Positions 7,928 through 17,758 are shown, counted from the first letter of the stretch. The stretch: 64,000 nucleotides of DNA from JAPOXR01 sp965214695 (GCA_965214695.1 OZ243967.1:1922001-1986000), one strand, 5' to 3'. A program made the numbers and translations. Notes: a model not told the origin generated them from the sequence alone.

Positions 7928-9121
7928 ATGACCCTACCGGAACAGAATTCGTCGCCTGCCGCCAGGAGCGGGTTCCTGTCATGCGGCTGGCGGCCCTTCT
8001 TCCTGGCTGCCGGGTTGTGGGCGACGGCCGGCATGGGACTTTGGATCTCGGTCCTGCATGGGTGGCTGGCGCTTTCGAGCGCGTTCGACCCGGTTTCCTG
8101 GCACGCCCACGAGGCGCTGTTCGGCTATGTGGGTGCGGTGCTCGCCGGTTTCCTGCTGACCGCGGTGCCAAACTGGACCGGGCGGCCTGCACTCACCGGC
8201 TGGCCGCTGGCGGGACTCCTGGCGCTGTGGCTGGCTGGCCGGGTTGCCATCGGGGTCTCGGAGTCGGCACCGCCGGTGGTCGTGGCAATGCTTGACCTGT
8301 CCTTCCCCGTCATTCTCGGCAGCTGGGTGCTGCGCGAGATCGTCGCCACACGAAACTGGCGCAACCTCGTGGTGGTCGCGCTGATCGGCGTGCTTGTCGC
8401 CGGCAACGCGATGTTCCACCGGGAAGCAGCGAGTGGTGGTTTCGCGGCGTCGGGTTCCGGGCTGCGCCTGGGCCTCGCCGCCGCCATCATGCTGATCTCG
8501 GTGATCGGCGGGCGGATCGTGCCAGCATTCACGCGCAACTGGCTGGCTGCCCGGGGTAGCGAGAATCTGCCAGCCAAATTCGGGTTGCTCGACAGGCTTG
8601 CCCTCGGGCTCACCCTGGCTACCCTGGCAAGCTGGGTTGTGCTCCCGGTGGCGGCAGAAACGGGGTGGCTGTTGCTCGCCACGGGCATCGTGCAGGCCGC
8701 AAGGCTCTCCCGCTGGCGCGCTGTCGACACCCGCCGGGAACCTCTGCTGTGGATTCTTCATGTCGGGTACGCCTTCGTGCCAATCGGCATGCTGGGTGTT
8801 GGCGGGGCGATCCTGTGGCCAGACATCCTGCCCCCGGCATCCACCCAGCATCTCTGGATGGTCGGCGCCGTCGGCGTCATGACTCTTGCGGTAATGACCC
8901 GGGCGATACTTGGTCATTCCGGTCGGGAACTGACCGCGGGCACCGGTACGGTGACGCTTTATCTTCTGGTCATCGCTTCGGTGCTGGCAAGGATTGCCGG
9001 CGGCGTGCTCACCGACCACGCGACGGCACTGTGGACGCTGTCGGCGATGCTGTGGTGTGGCGGCTTTGCCGGGTTCGTTCTGCTCTACGGTCCATTGCTG
9101 ATCGGCCAGTCCCGGCGATGA
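7928..9121 (+). CDS. nnrS: NnrS-family multi-pass membrane protein
   Basis: NnrS proteins are haem- and copper-containing inner-membrane proteins linked to tolerance of nitric oxide and other nitrosative stress. The 397 residues contain about twelve hydrophobic segments and the family's conserved histidine motifs: WRPFFLAAGLWA near the N-terminus, WHAHEALFGYVGAVLAGFLLT, GGRIVPAFTRNWL and MTRAILGHSGRELTAG. No nitrite, nitric oxide or nitrous oxide reductase genes are nearby, so a detox role separate from a local denitrification cluster is likely. I saw no convincing FNR/NnrR box in the 240 bp upstream. Confidence 0.9.
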   Translation: MTLPEQNSSPAARSGFLSCGWRPFFLAAGLWATAGMGLWISVLHGWLALSSAFDPVSWHAHEALFGYVGAVLAGFLLTAVPNWTGRPALTGWPLAGLLALWLAGRVAIGVSESAPPVVVAMLDLSFPVILGSWVLREIVATRNWRNLVVVALIGVLVAGNAMFHREAASGGFAASGSGLRLGLAAAIMLISVIGGRIVPAFTRNWLAARGSENLPAKFGLLDRLALGLTLATLASWVVLPVAAETGWLLLATGIVQAARLSRWRAVDTRREPLLWILHVGYAFVPIGMLGVGGAILWPDILPPASTQHLWMVGAVGVMTLAVMTRAILGHSGRELTAGTGTVTLYLLVIASVLARIAGGVLTDHATALWTLSAMLWCGGFAGFVLLYGPLLIGQSRR

Positions 9122-9641
9122 GGGGCCACGATCACCCAATTGCGCCCGGTTGAACCATGTGGGCCAAATCCTGCCGCCATGCGTCAACGGGCAAGAGGCC
9201 GCGCCACAAGTGACACGGCAATTTGAGCCGGGCGATTGTCACCTGCCCCGGGCCAGGGCGAGCAGTTGCGCGCCTCTCGGGGCTCATTCCGGACAGGAGC
9301 CATTGCCAACCCGCCGCCTTCGCCAGCCCGTGGCCGCGCCGACACGCCAGGCAGCGGCGGCCTGCCCGGAGATGGCCGCGTGCTGGTTGTATCGTCGATG
9401 CCATGCCCGGATTGCGATCGGGCTCGTCGACAAGTCCGGGGGTGGGGAAGGCTCTCGAGGGGTGTCCAGTATGCCGGTCACAAAATCCGCCTCGTGCCGA
9501 CAACCTCAATTGCCGCAGGAGATATACTCGTTCCAGTGGTGAATCTCCGGGACATGTTTCATCAGGTGGCCGTGACGGCTTTCCATCCGCGGCGGCCTCT
9601 CCTGCGCCTTCATCCGCTCGGGCTCGCGTCCCAAGCGACTG
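9122..9641. other. Gene-free stretch between nnrS and the AAA/DUF4143 gene
   Basis: About 520 bp with no open frame that I can defend. Frames in several directions are open by chance, as expected at this GC content. One plus-strand frame contains a CPDC sequence near 9400 but has no surrounding thioredoxin-like structure. It may be degraded coding DNA. Confidence 0.4.
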
Positions 9642-10823
9642 TCAGGCTTGCCCCTGGCAGTCCAGACGCTCGAGCATCTTGCCCAATCCGGCAAGCGGAA
9701 CCACCTCTCCATCCCGCCGAAGTTGCCGTTCTGCACCGCCGTAGATTACGGCCTTGCCGACGATGCCCGGCAGCACCCTTGCCACCCGGCCCAGCGAATC
9801 GAACCAGTTGGAGGCGACCGTCATGCCCGACTTGATCTCGATGGCCCCCAGGCCATCGGCGTGCTCGTAGAGCAGGTCACATTCCAGGCCGCGGCTGTCC
9901 CTGTAGAAGGACAGGTTGGAACGGCGGCCCCGGTTGAAACGGTGTTTGAGCGCCTCCACCACGACGGCATTCTCGAACAGCGGCCCGCGAAGCGGGTGGG
10001 TGCCGACCTGATGGGCATTCTCGATGCCAATGAGATGGCTCGCCAGCCCGACATCATGAAAGTACAGCTTGGGGGTCTTGACCAGCCGCTTGCGGATATT
10101 GGCATGACACGGCGGTAGCCGGAACACGACGTAACTCGCCTCCAGGACCGAGAGCCAATTGCTTGCCGTGGTATGGGACACGCCGGCATCTGCGCCCAAG
10201 GATGACAGGTTGGCCAACTGACCCACACGCCCGGCGCACAGGCGGACGAAACGACGGAAGTTTGCAAGATTGCGGATCTCGCCGATCCTGCGTACGTCGC
10301 GCTCGACATAGGTTTCGAAATAGTCACCGAGCGCCTGCCGGGCCTCGAGTTTCCGGTGGTGGATCCGGGGGTAGGAACCCGAATACAGCATGTCGTCGAT
10401 ACTGTCGCTCGCACCGCTTCGCTGACATTCGGCCAGCGAGAATGGCAACAGGCGAAGCAGCGCCGTGCGTCCGGCAAGTGACTGGTTGATGGCATCCGAG
10501 AGCCGGAACTGCTCGCTCCCCGCCAGCACGAACAATCCGTTCCGCCCAACCTCATCCGCCATGACTTGCAGGTAGGACAGGAGATCGGGGACACGCTGGA
10601 TTTCATCCAGGATTGCCCCTTCGCCGAGACGGGCAAGAAATCGCCGCGGATCACTCTCGGCGAATTCCCGCAGATCGGGAGCTTCGAGGTTTACATATTC
10701 GAGATGCGGGAAGGTGGCGCGGCAGAGCGTGGTCTTTCCCGACTGTCGTGGCCCGGTCACCGTGACGAATGGATACTTCGTGAACAGGCTGGCCAAGCAT
10801 GGTGCAATCTCGCGCTCGATCAT
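9642..10823 (-). CDS. AAA_14/DUF4143 ATPase
   Basis: A 393-residue P-loop ATPase of the widespread AAA_14 + DUF4143 architecture. Walker A is GPRQSGKTT (about residues 24-32), Walker B is in EGAILDEIQRVPDLL, and a sensor-like segment is LFVLAGSEQF. The second half is the DUF4143 winged-helix/nuclease-like module, with LYFHDVGLASHLIGI and a terminal segment (FYRDSRGLECDLLYEH ... AIEIKSGMT) that matches the DxxxxxK-type pattern of the degenerate PD-(D/E)XK fold seen in this family. Function is unknown; members are often scattered singletons in accessory DNA. The start has no strong ribosome site. Nothing in the neighbourhood suggests a partner. Confidence 0.88.
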   Translation of the reverse strand: MIEREIAPCLASLFTKYPFVTVTGPRQSGKTTLCRATFPHLEYVNLEAPDLREFAESDPRRFLARLGEGAILDEIQRVPDLLSYLQVMADEVGRNGLFVLAGSEQFRLSDAINQSLAGRTALLRLLPFSLAECQRSGASDSIDDMLYSGSYPRIHHRKLEARQALGDYFETYVERDVRRIGEIRNLANFRRFVRLCAGRVGQLANLSSLGADAGVSHTTASNWLSVLEASYVVFRLPPCHANIRKRLVKTPKLYFHDVGLASHLIGIENAHQVGTHPLRGPLFENAVVVEALKHRFNRGRRSNLSFYRDSRGLECDLLYEHADGLGAIEIKSGMTVASNWFDSLGRVARVLPGIVGKAVIYGGAERQLRRDGEVVPLAGLGKMLERLDCQGQA

Positions 10824-11048
10824 GGCTCTTGCTGGTCTGATGTCGGTCCATTTGCAAGTTATAAATGCAATTTGTGCAAGATGGCGGCAACCGGCGATCG
10901 ATTTGCCCTAATCGAAGGCATCTCCCTGGCAATCGATGCATCGGCGGCGCGCTGGGCCGGCGCAAGCACCTGGCCTGACGGACAGGGCAGCTTCAGTCAT
11001 CCTGTAACCGAATATCCTCGTCACACGCCGCTGGACCTGGCGACGAAT

Positions 11049-12893
11049 TCAACCTGCCTTCCGGTCTTCGGCGTGGTCGATGCCGATGAATCCTCCGAGT
11101 TGGCGATCCCAATGCTGCGAGAATTGCCCACCAAGGGCCAACAGCTCGTCATGCGTCCCCTGCTCGACCACCCTGCCATTCTCGAGAACGATTATCCGGT
11201 GCATGCGCAGGATCGTGGACAGCCTGTGGGCGATGGCAATGACCGTTTTCTGTTCCATGACATGAATCAGCGCGTCCTGGATCGACGCCTCCACGGTCGA
11301 ATCGAGCGCCGACGTTGCTTCATCGAGTATGAGGATCGGTGCATCCTTGAGCACGGCCCTGGCAAGGGCAATCCGCTGCCGCTGTCCACCCGACAGCCTG
11401 ACTCCTCGCTCGCCGAGATAGGCATCGTAGCCGCGGCGCCCGAACTGGTCCTCGAGTTCGAGAATGAATTCGTGGGCTTCCGCCCGCCTGGCGGCCTCGA
11501 CGATCTCGTCAGCCGAAGCTCCGGGCTTGCCATAGGCAATGTTCTCCATGGCCGACCGGTTGAACATGGCCGTTTCCTGGGTGACCATGCTGATCTGGCT
11601 GCGCAGCCGCTCCTGGGTCAACTCGCCCAGGTCATGGCCGTCAATCCGGATAGTTCCCGTCTCGGGATCATAAAGACGCATCAGCAGGGCGGCGCAGGTC
11701 GACTTTCCGGCCCCGGACGAGCCAACCAGCCCCACATGCTCCCGGGCGGCAATTCGGAAGCTGACATTGCGCAACCCGCCTTCGTGCCGGTCATAGGCAA
11801 AGGACACGTTGCTGAACTCGATCTCGCCCGACAGCTTCACCTCTGACAGCGCCCCTTCCCGGTCGCGCATGGCGTGCGAGACCGCCAGCGTGCGCATGCC
11901 ATCCTCTGCCTCGCCGATATTCGAGTAGATCGCCATCATGACGAAACTGACCCAACCCGACATCTGTGCGATGCGGATCGAAACCGCCCCGGTTGCGGCA
12001 ATGTCTCCCGCCGTGGCCGCCCCCTGAGACCATAGCATCAGGGCACCGCCGACAAGCGTGACCGGCAATGCTCCCGACACCGACATCAGCGAGAATCGGA
12101 ACCCGGACGCCACGCGCCCGAAACCCAGCGCCTTCAGGCGGAAATTCTGCAGCGCGTCCAGGGCCGCCCGGTCCTCGTATTGCCGGTGTGCAAACAGCTT
12201 GACCGTGCGGATATTGGTGATGGTGTCGACGATCTGCCCGGAGAGGTTCGACCGGGCGCCGGCCCTCTCCCGCGAATGCATCCGTATGCGCGGCAGGAAC
12301 CAGCGAATGAGCAGCACGTAGATCACCACCCAAATGGCCAGCGCGGCCGCAACCCGCAGGTCAATCGACGACAGCAGCACCATCGATCCGATGAGCGAGG
12401 CCACCGCGAATGACACGACATTGACCACCTCGACCACGGTGTCGGTCACCGCCCGCGATGCCTGCAGCTGTTTCTGGGCGATCCGCCCGGCAAAGTCATC
12501 GTCAAAGAAGGAGACCGACTGCTCCAGCGTGTGGCGGTGAAGGCGGGAGAGCACCAGGGCGCTGACATTCGGACCGATGACGACAGACGAAAACACCGAA
12601 CTCAGACCGAACACGATCGGGCGGAGCACCAGGAAGAATGCCACCGCCGCCGCCAGCAGCACCGCGTTCTCGGCAAACAGCAGGCTTCTCTCGGTGGCCA
12701 GCGCACTGTCGATGACCAGGCCCAGCAGCAGGGCCGTGTAGACTTCGAGAGTTCCCGCCAGCATCGACACCGCCGACCCGGTACTGATGGCCGGCAACGC
12801 CCCCTTCAGGCACCAGATGTAGAACCTGCCGAGAGTCCGTGGCGGCTCGCCAGCCGAGGGCGCATAGGGATCGAATTTCCACAGTTTCATCAT
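11049..12893 (-). CDS. ABC transporter, fused permease and ATPase (exporter type)
   Basis: Half-transporter that would act as a homodimeric exporter in the inner membrane. The 614 residues comprise an ABC_membrane domain of about six helices (roughly residues 20-320) followed by an ATPase with Walker A GSSGAGKST, the Q-loop in VTQETAMFN, the signature LSGGQRQRIALARAV, Walker B ILILDEATSALDS and switch histidine in AIAHRLST. The open frame extends upstream to 13001, but that extension is low-complexity; MMKLWKFDPYAP at 12893 is the usual beginning of this family. The substrate (lipid, peptide or drug) cannot be inferred. It is divergent from the methyltransferase-HNH gene. Confidence 0.9.
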   Translation of the reverse strand: MMKLWKFDPYAPSAGEPPRTLGRFYIWCLKGALPAISTGSAVSMLAGTLEVYTALLLGLVIDSALATERSLLFAENAVLLAAAVAFFLVLRPIVFGLSSVFSSVVIGPNVSALVLSRLHRHTLEQSVSFFDDDFAGRIAQKQLQASRAVTDTVVEVVNVVSFAVASLIGSMVLLSSIDLRVAAALAIWVVIYVLLIRWFLPRIRMHSRERAGARSNLSGQIVDTITNIRTVKLFAHRQYEDRAALDALQNFRLKALGFGRVASGFRFSLMSVSGALPVTLVGGALMLWSQGAATAGDIAATGAVSIRIAQMSGWVSFVMMAIYSNIGEAEDGMRTLAVSHAMRDREGALSEVKLSGEIEFSNVSFAYDRHEGGLRNVSFRIAAREHVGLVGSSGAGKSTCAALLMRLYDPETGTIRIDGHDLGELTQERLRSQISMVTQETAMFNRSAMENIAYGKPGASADEIVEAARRAEAHEFILELEDQFGRRGYDAYLGERGVRLSGGQRQRIALARAVLKDAPILILDEATSALDSTVEASIQDALIHVMEQKTVIAIAHRLSTILRMHRIIVLENGRVVEQGTHDELLALGGQFSQHWDRQLGGFIGIDHAEDRKAG

Positions 12894-13190
12894 GGGCAAT
12901 CGGCAGCATCGGATTCGAACCGCAAGTATTCCATGTATCGCCCGGGCCGGCCAGTTCGGTCGTCCCTGGCCAGGCGGGTCGGTATTCGGCGAGCATTTCA
13001 AGTGCCGATTGCAGACCTGGTCTGCCTGGCAAGGATCGCCGGATCACCAATCAACCGCGATTTGCCACATGAAATTGCCAAAGTGCTACACCCGGCCAGG
13101 CCTGGAAGGTAATGTGGCATCGCCAGCCGGACATGATGGCTGGCGCGCAGTCTCCGGCTGCCTGCCAGGCAGCCACTTGCGGGAGGAGGG

Positions 13191-14906
13191 ATGAGCGACC
13201 CGATCCACTGGTACGAGACCAATGCCGACAGCGTCGTTGCTCGCTACGAGGCGTTGCAATTCCCCGAGGTGCATGGCTGGCTGATGGCGTTGTTGCCGGA
13301 GCCTCCAGCCAGGATACTCGACATCGGCGCCGGAAGCGGGCGCGATGCGGCCTGGCTTGCATCCAGGGGACATGATGTCATTGCCGTCGAGCCGTCTGCG
13401 GCGATGCGGCAGGCTGGCACCCGGCAGCATGCCGGTGCCTTCGGCTGGTTGAACGACCGGCTTCCGTCGCTCGACCTGGTCACCCGCTCGGGCCAGTCAT
13501 TCGACTTGATCCTCGTCAGTGCGGTCTGGATGCACCTTCCCCAACGGGACCGCCACCGAGCATTTCGCAAGATGGTCAATCTCCTCAAGCCTGGCGGCTT
13601 GCTGGCCATGTCATTGCGAATTGGCGCCGCCGACCCGCAACGCGGAATTCACGCGGTCGGACCGGAGGAGGTGGAGGCGCTGGCCCGCGATCACGGCGCG
13701 TTCGTCGAGTTGCGCGACAAGGCCGCGGACTTGCTTGGCCGGCGCGACATCAGCTGGATCCGGTTGGCAATCAGGCTGCCCGATGACGGGACCGGGGCGC
13801 TGCCGCTCCTGCGCCATGTCATCCTGAACGATGTCAAGAGTTCAACCTACAAGCTGGCAATGTTGCGGGTCTTGTGTCGGATTGCCGATGGTTCGGCCGG
13901 GCTGGCGCGTGAACATGATGACGAATTCATGGCCATCCCCCTGGGGTTGGTCTCGTTGACCTGGCTTCGCCTGTTCTGGCCACTGGTCACCATGAAACTC
14001 CCCCAGACACCGACGAATGACGGGCTGGACGGACTCGGTTTTGCCAAGGAGCCGTTCCGCGAGCTTCTCGGCCATGGTCGGCAACATGACCTGCGGGCCG
14101 GTATGGTGTTCGCCGGCGAACCCGCCAGGTATCTCCACCAGGCATTGCGTGACGCTGCCAACAATATCGCCGTTATGCCGGCCACCCATACCACCTATCC
14201 CAATGGCGAGCCGGTATTTCCGGTCCGAAGGAGATCACCGGGTCGAATTCGGGCCCGGTTTCAGCTTGATCACGACTACCTGTCACTCTTTGGCGACCTG
14301 CTGATCCCGCGACATCTGTGGATGGCGCTGCAACGCTACAGCGTGTGGGTCGAACCGGCGATCATCGCCGAATGGACCAGGCTCATCACGCATTATGCCG
14401 CCCGACAGGGGCGGGAGGCCGAGATCGAGCAGATCGCCCGGGCCATGGAATGGCATGACCCGCAGCGCTGCGTGAAACTGGCCCGGGAGCGGGCCAAGGC
14501 CATCATGGTCGATGCAGGGCTTCACTGCGTCTGGACCGGCAAGCGGCTCTCCGGTCGGACCCTGGATGTCGATCATTGCCTGCCCTGGTCGGCGTGGCCC
14601 TGCGGTGACCTCTGGAACCTGATGCCGGCCCACAGGGATGTGAACCAGCGTCAAAAACGGGACAAACTTCCGGCCTACCCGCTCCTGCGCCATGCCCAGG
14701 ACCGGGTGATCAGCTGGTGGGACGCCGCCTATGAACAGAACCCGCCAGGCGTCTCGAGCAGGTTCCGGCTCGAGGCCATGTCGAGCCTGCCTGGCATTAC
14801 CAACCAGGATTGCACGCTGGACGAGATCTTCGATGCCCTCTGCCTCCAGCGGATGCGGCTGAAGCACGACCAGCGGGTGCCAGAGTGGAAGGCATGGCCG
14901 TCCTGA
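13191..14906 (+). CDS. Fusion of SAM methyltransferase and HNH endonuclease domains
   Basis: The 571-residue protein begins with a class I SAM methyltransferase (about residues 20-160): motif I is DIGAGSGRDAAWLASRG with the acidic ribose-binding residue in VIAVEPS, and motif IV/post-I regions follow (FDLILVSAVWMHLP, LLKPGGLLAMSLR). That domain resembles small-molecule or UbiE-like methyltransferases rather than a DNA methylase; no DPPY/SPPF motif is seen. A middle helical region of unknown role (about 200-400) leads to a C-terminal HNH nuclease: CVWTGKRL, DVDHCLPWS, LWNLMPAHRDVNQRQKRDKL, with the D-H, N and N-x-K-x-D pattern of that superfamily. Start 13191 follows GGGAGGAGG. The pairing is unusual; a role in defence or nucleic-acid modification is only a guess. 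Confidence 0.8.
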   Translation: MSDPIHWYETNADSVVARYEALQFPEVHGWLMALLPEPPARILDIGAGSGRDAAWLASRGHDVIAVEPSAAMRQAGTRQHAGAFGWLNDRLPSLDLVTRSGQSFDLILVSAVWMHLPQRDRHRAFRKMVNLLKPGGLLAMSLRIGAADPQRGIHAVGPEEVEALARDHGAFVELRDKAADLLGRRDISWIRLAIRLPDDGTGALPLLRHVILNDVKSSTYKLAMLRVLCRIADGSAGLAREHDDEFMAIPLGLVSLTWLRLFWPLVTMKLPQTPTNDGLDGLGFAKEPFRELLGHGRQHDLRAGMVFAGEPARYLHQALRDAANNIAVMPATHTTYPNGEPVFPVRRRSPGRIRARFQLDHDYLSLFGDLLIPRHLWMALQRYSVWVEPAIIAEWTRLITHYAARQGREAEIEQIARAMEWHDPQRCVKLARERAKAIMVDAGLHCVWTGKRLSGRTLDVDHCLPWSAWPCGDLWNLMPAHRDVNQRQKRDKLPAYPLLRHAQDRVISWWDAAYEQNPPGVSSRFRLEAMSSLPGITNQDCTLDEIFDALCLQRMRLKHDQRVPEWKAWPS

Positions 14907-14925
14907 CGAATTGACCGGGTGGCCC

Positions 14926-16089
14926 CTACCGCTGGTTCAACCCGGCCAGCAGCTCGTCCGCCGACAGGCTGAACCCGGACTCGATCCACCTGTCCTCGAG
15001 ATCGCGAAGCGCCTTGCCGATCGCCTTGCCGGCCAGTGACGCTGGCAGGCTGGATGCCGAGAGCGGGAAACGCTGCGCGGCGCCGAGGTCGATTGCTGCC
15101 GGCAGGTTGTCGTCGGGGCGGGCCCCGGAGCGGGCGGCGCCGAGAATGGCAATATCCAGCCCGTCCCGTGCCCCGAACCGATAGCCAAGTTCGGCGGCGG
15201 TGCGGCTCCGGCAGGTTTCATCCATGAGCATCCGCAGCCGGCGCTCCGATTTGCGGTCGAGCCGAAGCTGGCTGGTGGCATGCCCGTCGCCGAGGGCGGC
15301 AAGCCTGCGCAGCGGGTCCGGTGGCACCTGGAAGCATTTCTCGAGCCTTGCCACCCTGTCGAGATGCCTGGTCGACGCACCGGACAGGATCCGGGACAGG
15401 AGGCCGGTTCCGGCCATCCGGTCGATTGCCGGAAACGGGTCGGCGGCCGCGAGGGTCTTCAGGAACTCGGCGGTTATGCGTTCGGCGGAAACGATGCCGA
15501 TGCCGTCAACCAGTTCGGCAACGGCCTGCAGGCCGTCATGCTCCATGGGTGCCGACGGGTCGCCGTAATGTGCATGGAAGCGGAAGAGGCGGAGCATGCG
15601 CAGGTAATCCTCCATGATCCGCTCGCGGGCGCTGCCGACGAAGCGGACCCGGCGGGCCAGCAGATCCTGCAGGCCGCCCAGCGGGTCGATCAGCGAACCG
15701 TCCCAGTCGGCATAAATGGCGTTCATGGTGAAATCACGGCGGGCCGCATCCTCCTCGATTCGGCTGGTGCCGGCGATGCGGGCATGCCGGCCATCGGTCT
15801 CGATATCCCGGCGGAAACTGGTCAGCTGAACAACCGTCGACCGATGAATGACCGTCAGCGTGCCAAATTGGAATCCGTGCATGGCCAGCTTGGCCCCCGT
15901 TCTGCCGAGCAGCTCCGCGGCCTGTTCAGGACTGGCATCGGTGGCAATGTCGATGTCGCCTGCCGGCAGGCTCAGCACGGTATTGCGAACCGCCCCGCCC
16001 ACGAACAGCGCCCTGAACCCGGCGGCGGCGAGCGTGTCGTGAACCAGGCGTGCCGCCTCACTGTCCAGCCACGGGCCGCTTATCCGCAT
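14926..16089 (-). CDS. cca: CCA-adding tRNA nucleotidyltransferase
   Basis: Adds or repairs the 3' CCA of tRNA. The 387 residues show the class II nucleotidyltransferase head: GGAVRNTVLSLPAGDIDIATD (flexible loop and the catalytic DxD), the RRDFTMNAIYAD motif and the DPLGGLQDLLARRVRFVG segment, then the RNA- and nucleotide-binding neck ERIMEDYLRMLRLFRFHAHYG. The frame is open to 16533, which is shadow of the Nudix gene; ATG 16089 begins at the usual place. A TTG at 16116 is an alternative. It lies 34 bp downstream of the Nudix gene, forming a likely operon hslO-nudix-cca. Confidence 0.93.
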   Translation of the reverse strand: MRISGPWLDSEAARLVHDTLAAAGFRALFVGGAVRNTVLSLPAGDIDIATDASPEQAAELLGRTGAKLAMHGFQFGTLTVIHRSTVVQLTSFRRDIETDGRHARIAGTSRIEEDAARRDFTMNAIYADWDGSLIDPLGGLQDLLARRVRFVGSARERIMEDYLRMLRLFRFHAHYGDPSAPMEHDGLQAVAELVDGIGIVSAERITAEFLKTLAAADPFPAIDRMAGTGLLSRILSGASTRHLDRVARLEKCFQVPPDPLRRLAALGDGHATSQLRLDRKSERRLRMLMDETCRSRTAAELGYRFGARDGLDIAILGAARSGARPDDNLPAAIDLGAAQRFPLSASSLPASLAGKAIGKALRDLEDRWIESGFSLSADELLAGLNQR

Positions 16090-16123
16090 CAGGTCGACAA
16101 CCGGCTGTCCATCCAAGGGTCGC

Positions 16124-16735
16124 CTATTGGCATTGCGCAGACATCCGGCAGGCCAGCCCGTGAAGGATCCCGGCCGTCGCGCCCCAGATATGGTGCCGAC
16201 CGAACGCCAGGACATGGTAGTGGCGACGGGCGCCGCGCCAGATCCTCGATTCGATGGTGAATTTGCCAGGGTCGGTTGCAATATCCAGCGGGACCTCGAA
16301 GATCTCCTCGACCTCTTCTTCCTGCGGAACGAAAGTGACCTCTCGCCTGATGACGCCAACGACCGGCGAGATCCGGAACCCGGTCGCGGTCTCGTAATTC
16401 GGACAGCGGCCGAGAATCTCGACATCGGCGGGATCAAGACCGATCTCTTCATGGGCTTCACGAAGCGCCGCCTGCTGGGCATCGCCATCCCGGGCCTCGA
16501 CCCGTCCGCCCGGAAAGGAGATCTGGCCGGCATGATGCTTCAGCCTGACCGAACGGCGGGTCAGCACCAGTTGGATGCCCGAAGCTCGGGTGATGAGCGG
16601 AATGAGAACGCCGGCCTCGACCAACCGGTTCGGGCCGTCGCCGGGAGGGGTGCCATTCAGATCGTGATCCGAGGCCGTATCGCCGCCGGCGGCCAGCGCG
16701 TTGCGGATCCGGTCAAATGGCTCGGCCGTGCTCAT
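16124..16735 (-). CDS. Nudix hydrolase, CoA-pyrophosphatase type
   Basis: Likely hydrolyses coenzyme A or a related nucleotide diphosphate. The 203 residues contain the CoA-pyrophosphatase signature LTRRSVRLKHHAGQISFPGG running directly into the Nudix box GGRVEARDGDAQQAALREAHEEIGL. The start ATG at 16735 overlaps the hslO stop by 4 bp (ATGA), implying translational coupling. The cca gene follows 34 bp downstream, a pairing of Nudix and cca that recurs in alphaproteobacteria. Confidence 0.9.
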   Translation of the reverse strand: MSTAEPFDRIRNALAAGGDTASDHDLNGTPPGDGPNRLVEAGVLIPLITRASGIQLVLTRRSVRLKHHAGQISFPGGRVEARDGDAQQAALREAHEEIGLDPADVEILGRCPNYETATGFRISPVVGVIRREVTFVPQEEEVEEIFEVPLDIATDPGKFTIESRIWRGARRHYHVLAFGRHHIWGATAGILHGLACRMSAQCQ

Positions 16736-17679
16736 GCGGAAGCGGCACCCAGGCCCAACCCGGCCGGGTCCAGCTCGAAATGGGCGCCGCAGAACTGGCA
16801 GTCAGCGGTTACCATGTTGTCGGCATTGGTCATCCTGGCGATATCCCTCGCCGAATAGATCGACAGGCTGCGGCGCACCCGTTCCTCCGAACAGCTGCAG
16901 CCGAATTCGAGCGGTTGGCAGGCAGCGACCATTGGCCGGTCCTCGTGGAACAGGCGCCAGACGAGTTCGCCGGCGCTCGGCTCTGGCCCGGTCAGCTCCT
17001 CCGCCTCCAGCGTCGCCATCAGGGCCATGGCCCGGGCCCAGCCATCCGGGTCGCAATCCGCCGGCCGGTCCATGCCGGCAGCATCCGGCGATTCCGGGAT
17101 TTCCTGTATCATGATGCCGCCCGACCGGAAGGTCCGGCCGCTGCCATTTGCGGTCCAGCCGGAGGCAATCATCAGCTTCGTCGGAATTTGTTCCGACCTG
17201 CGAAAATACTCCTCGGCAAACGCCGCAAGCGAATTGCCGATTGCTGGCGTCATTCCCTTGAAGGGCTCGCGCCCGTCACCGCGGTCGATGAGGATTGCCA
17301 TATAGGCGCTCCCGCCGCCGACAAGCGGTCCCTCCCCGTCCAGTTCGGCAATTTCCGGACGCAGCCCGGCATAGGCGCGCAGCAATGCAGGCTCGCCAGC
17401 GACGGACGGGGCCAGGTAATCGGCCGCAATCATCCGCACCGCGCCCTCGCCGTGATATTGCAGCGAGAATTTCCAACCGGCATTCACCAACTGTCCGATC
17501 AGCGCCGTCAGCACAACCGCCTCGGTGACCAGCGCATTCACCCGTTCCGGATAGTCATGCCGTCCAAGGAGGTCGTCCAGCGTCGATGAAAGCCGCACCA
17601 CCCGGCCGCGGACGGGCGAGCCTCCCAGGTGAAACGGCAGCACCGAATCCTGGTTGCAATCGACAGGTGAACTCGACAT
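16732..17679 (-). CDS. hslO: Hsp33 redox-regulated holdase chaperone
   Basis: Cytoplasmic holdase activated by oxidation of its zinc-bound cysteines. The 315 residues end with the diagnostic zinc site CSCSEERV ... CQFCGAHFEL (CxC then CxxC). The substrate-binding N-domain includes GRVVRLSSTLDDLL and GWKFSLQYHGEGAVRMI. The frame is open upstream to 17760, but MSSSPVDCNQ at 17679 fits the family length. First gene of the run hslO-nudix-cca, divergent from a second Nudix gene. Confidence 0.94.
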   Translation of the reverse strand: MSSSPVDCNQDSVLPFHLGGSPVRGRVVRLSSTLDDLLGRHDYPERVNALVTEAVVLTALIGQLVNAGWKFSLQYHGEGAVRMIAADYLAPSVAGEPALLRAYAGLRPEIAELDGEGPLVGGGSAYMAILIDRGDGREPFKGMTPAIGNSLAAFAEEYFRRSEQIPTKLMIASGWTANGSGRTFRSGGIMIQEIPESPDAAGMDRPADCDPDGWARAMALMATLEAEELTGPEPSAGELVWRLFHEDRPMVAACQPLEFGCSCSEERVRRSLSIYSARDIARMTNADNMVTADCQFCGAHFELDPAGLGLGAASA

Positions 17680-17758
17680 TCTCCGGGACGCCTCCGTTAC
17701 CGGCTTGGCAACAGCATCGACTGATCGAGGGTCGGACCGCTGACGACGGACAACTAGC

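Noticed and set aside
9236..9640. Plus-strand frame with a CPDC sequence resembling a thioredoxin or glutaredoxin site
   Set aside because: No surrounding fold features or ribosome site; high-GC frames remain open by chance here.
12895..12950. A TTCGAA-containing stretch resembling a tRNA T-loop on the minus strand
   Set aside because: Only three base pairs flank the loop and no acceptor, D or anticodon arms can be formed.
15280..16260. Long plus-strand frame opposite cca (326 codons)
   Set aside because: It is the shadow of cca and the Nudix gene; repeats no motif and lacks a credible start.
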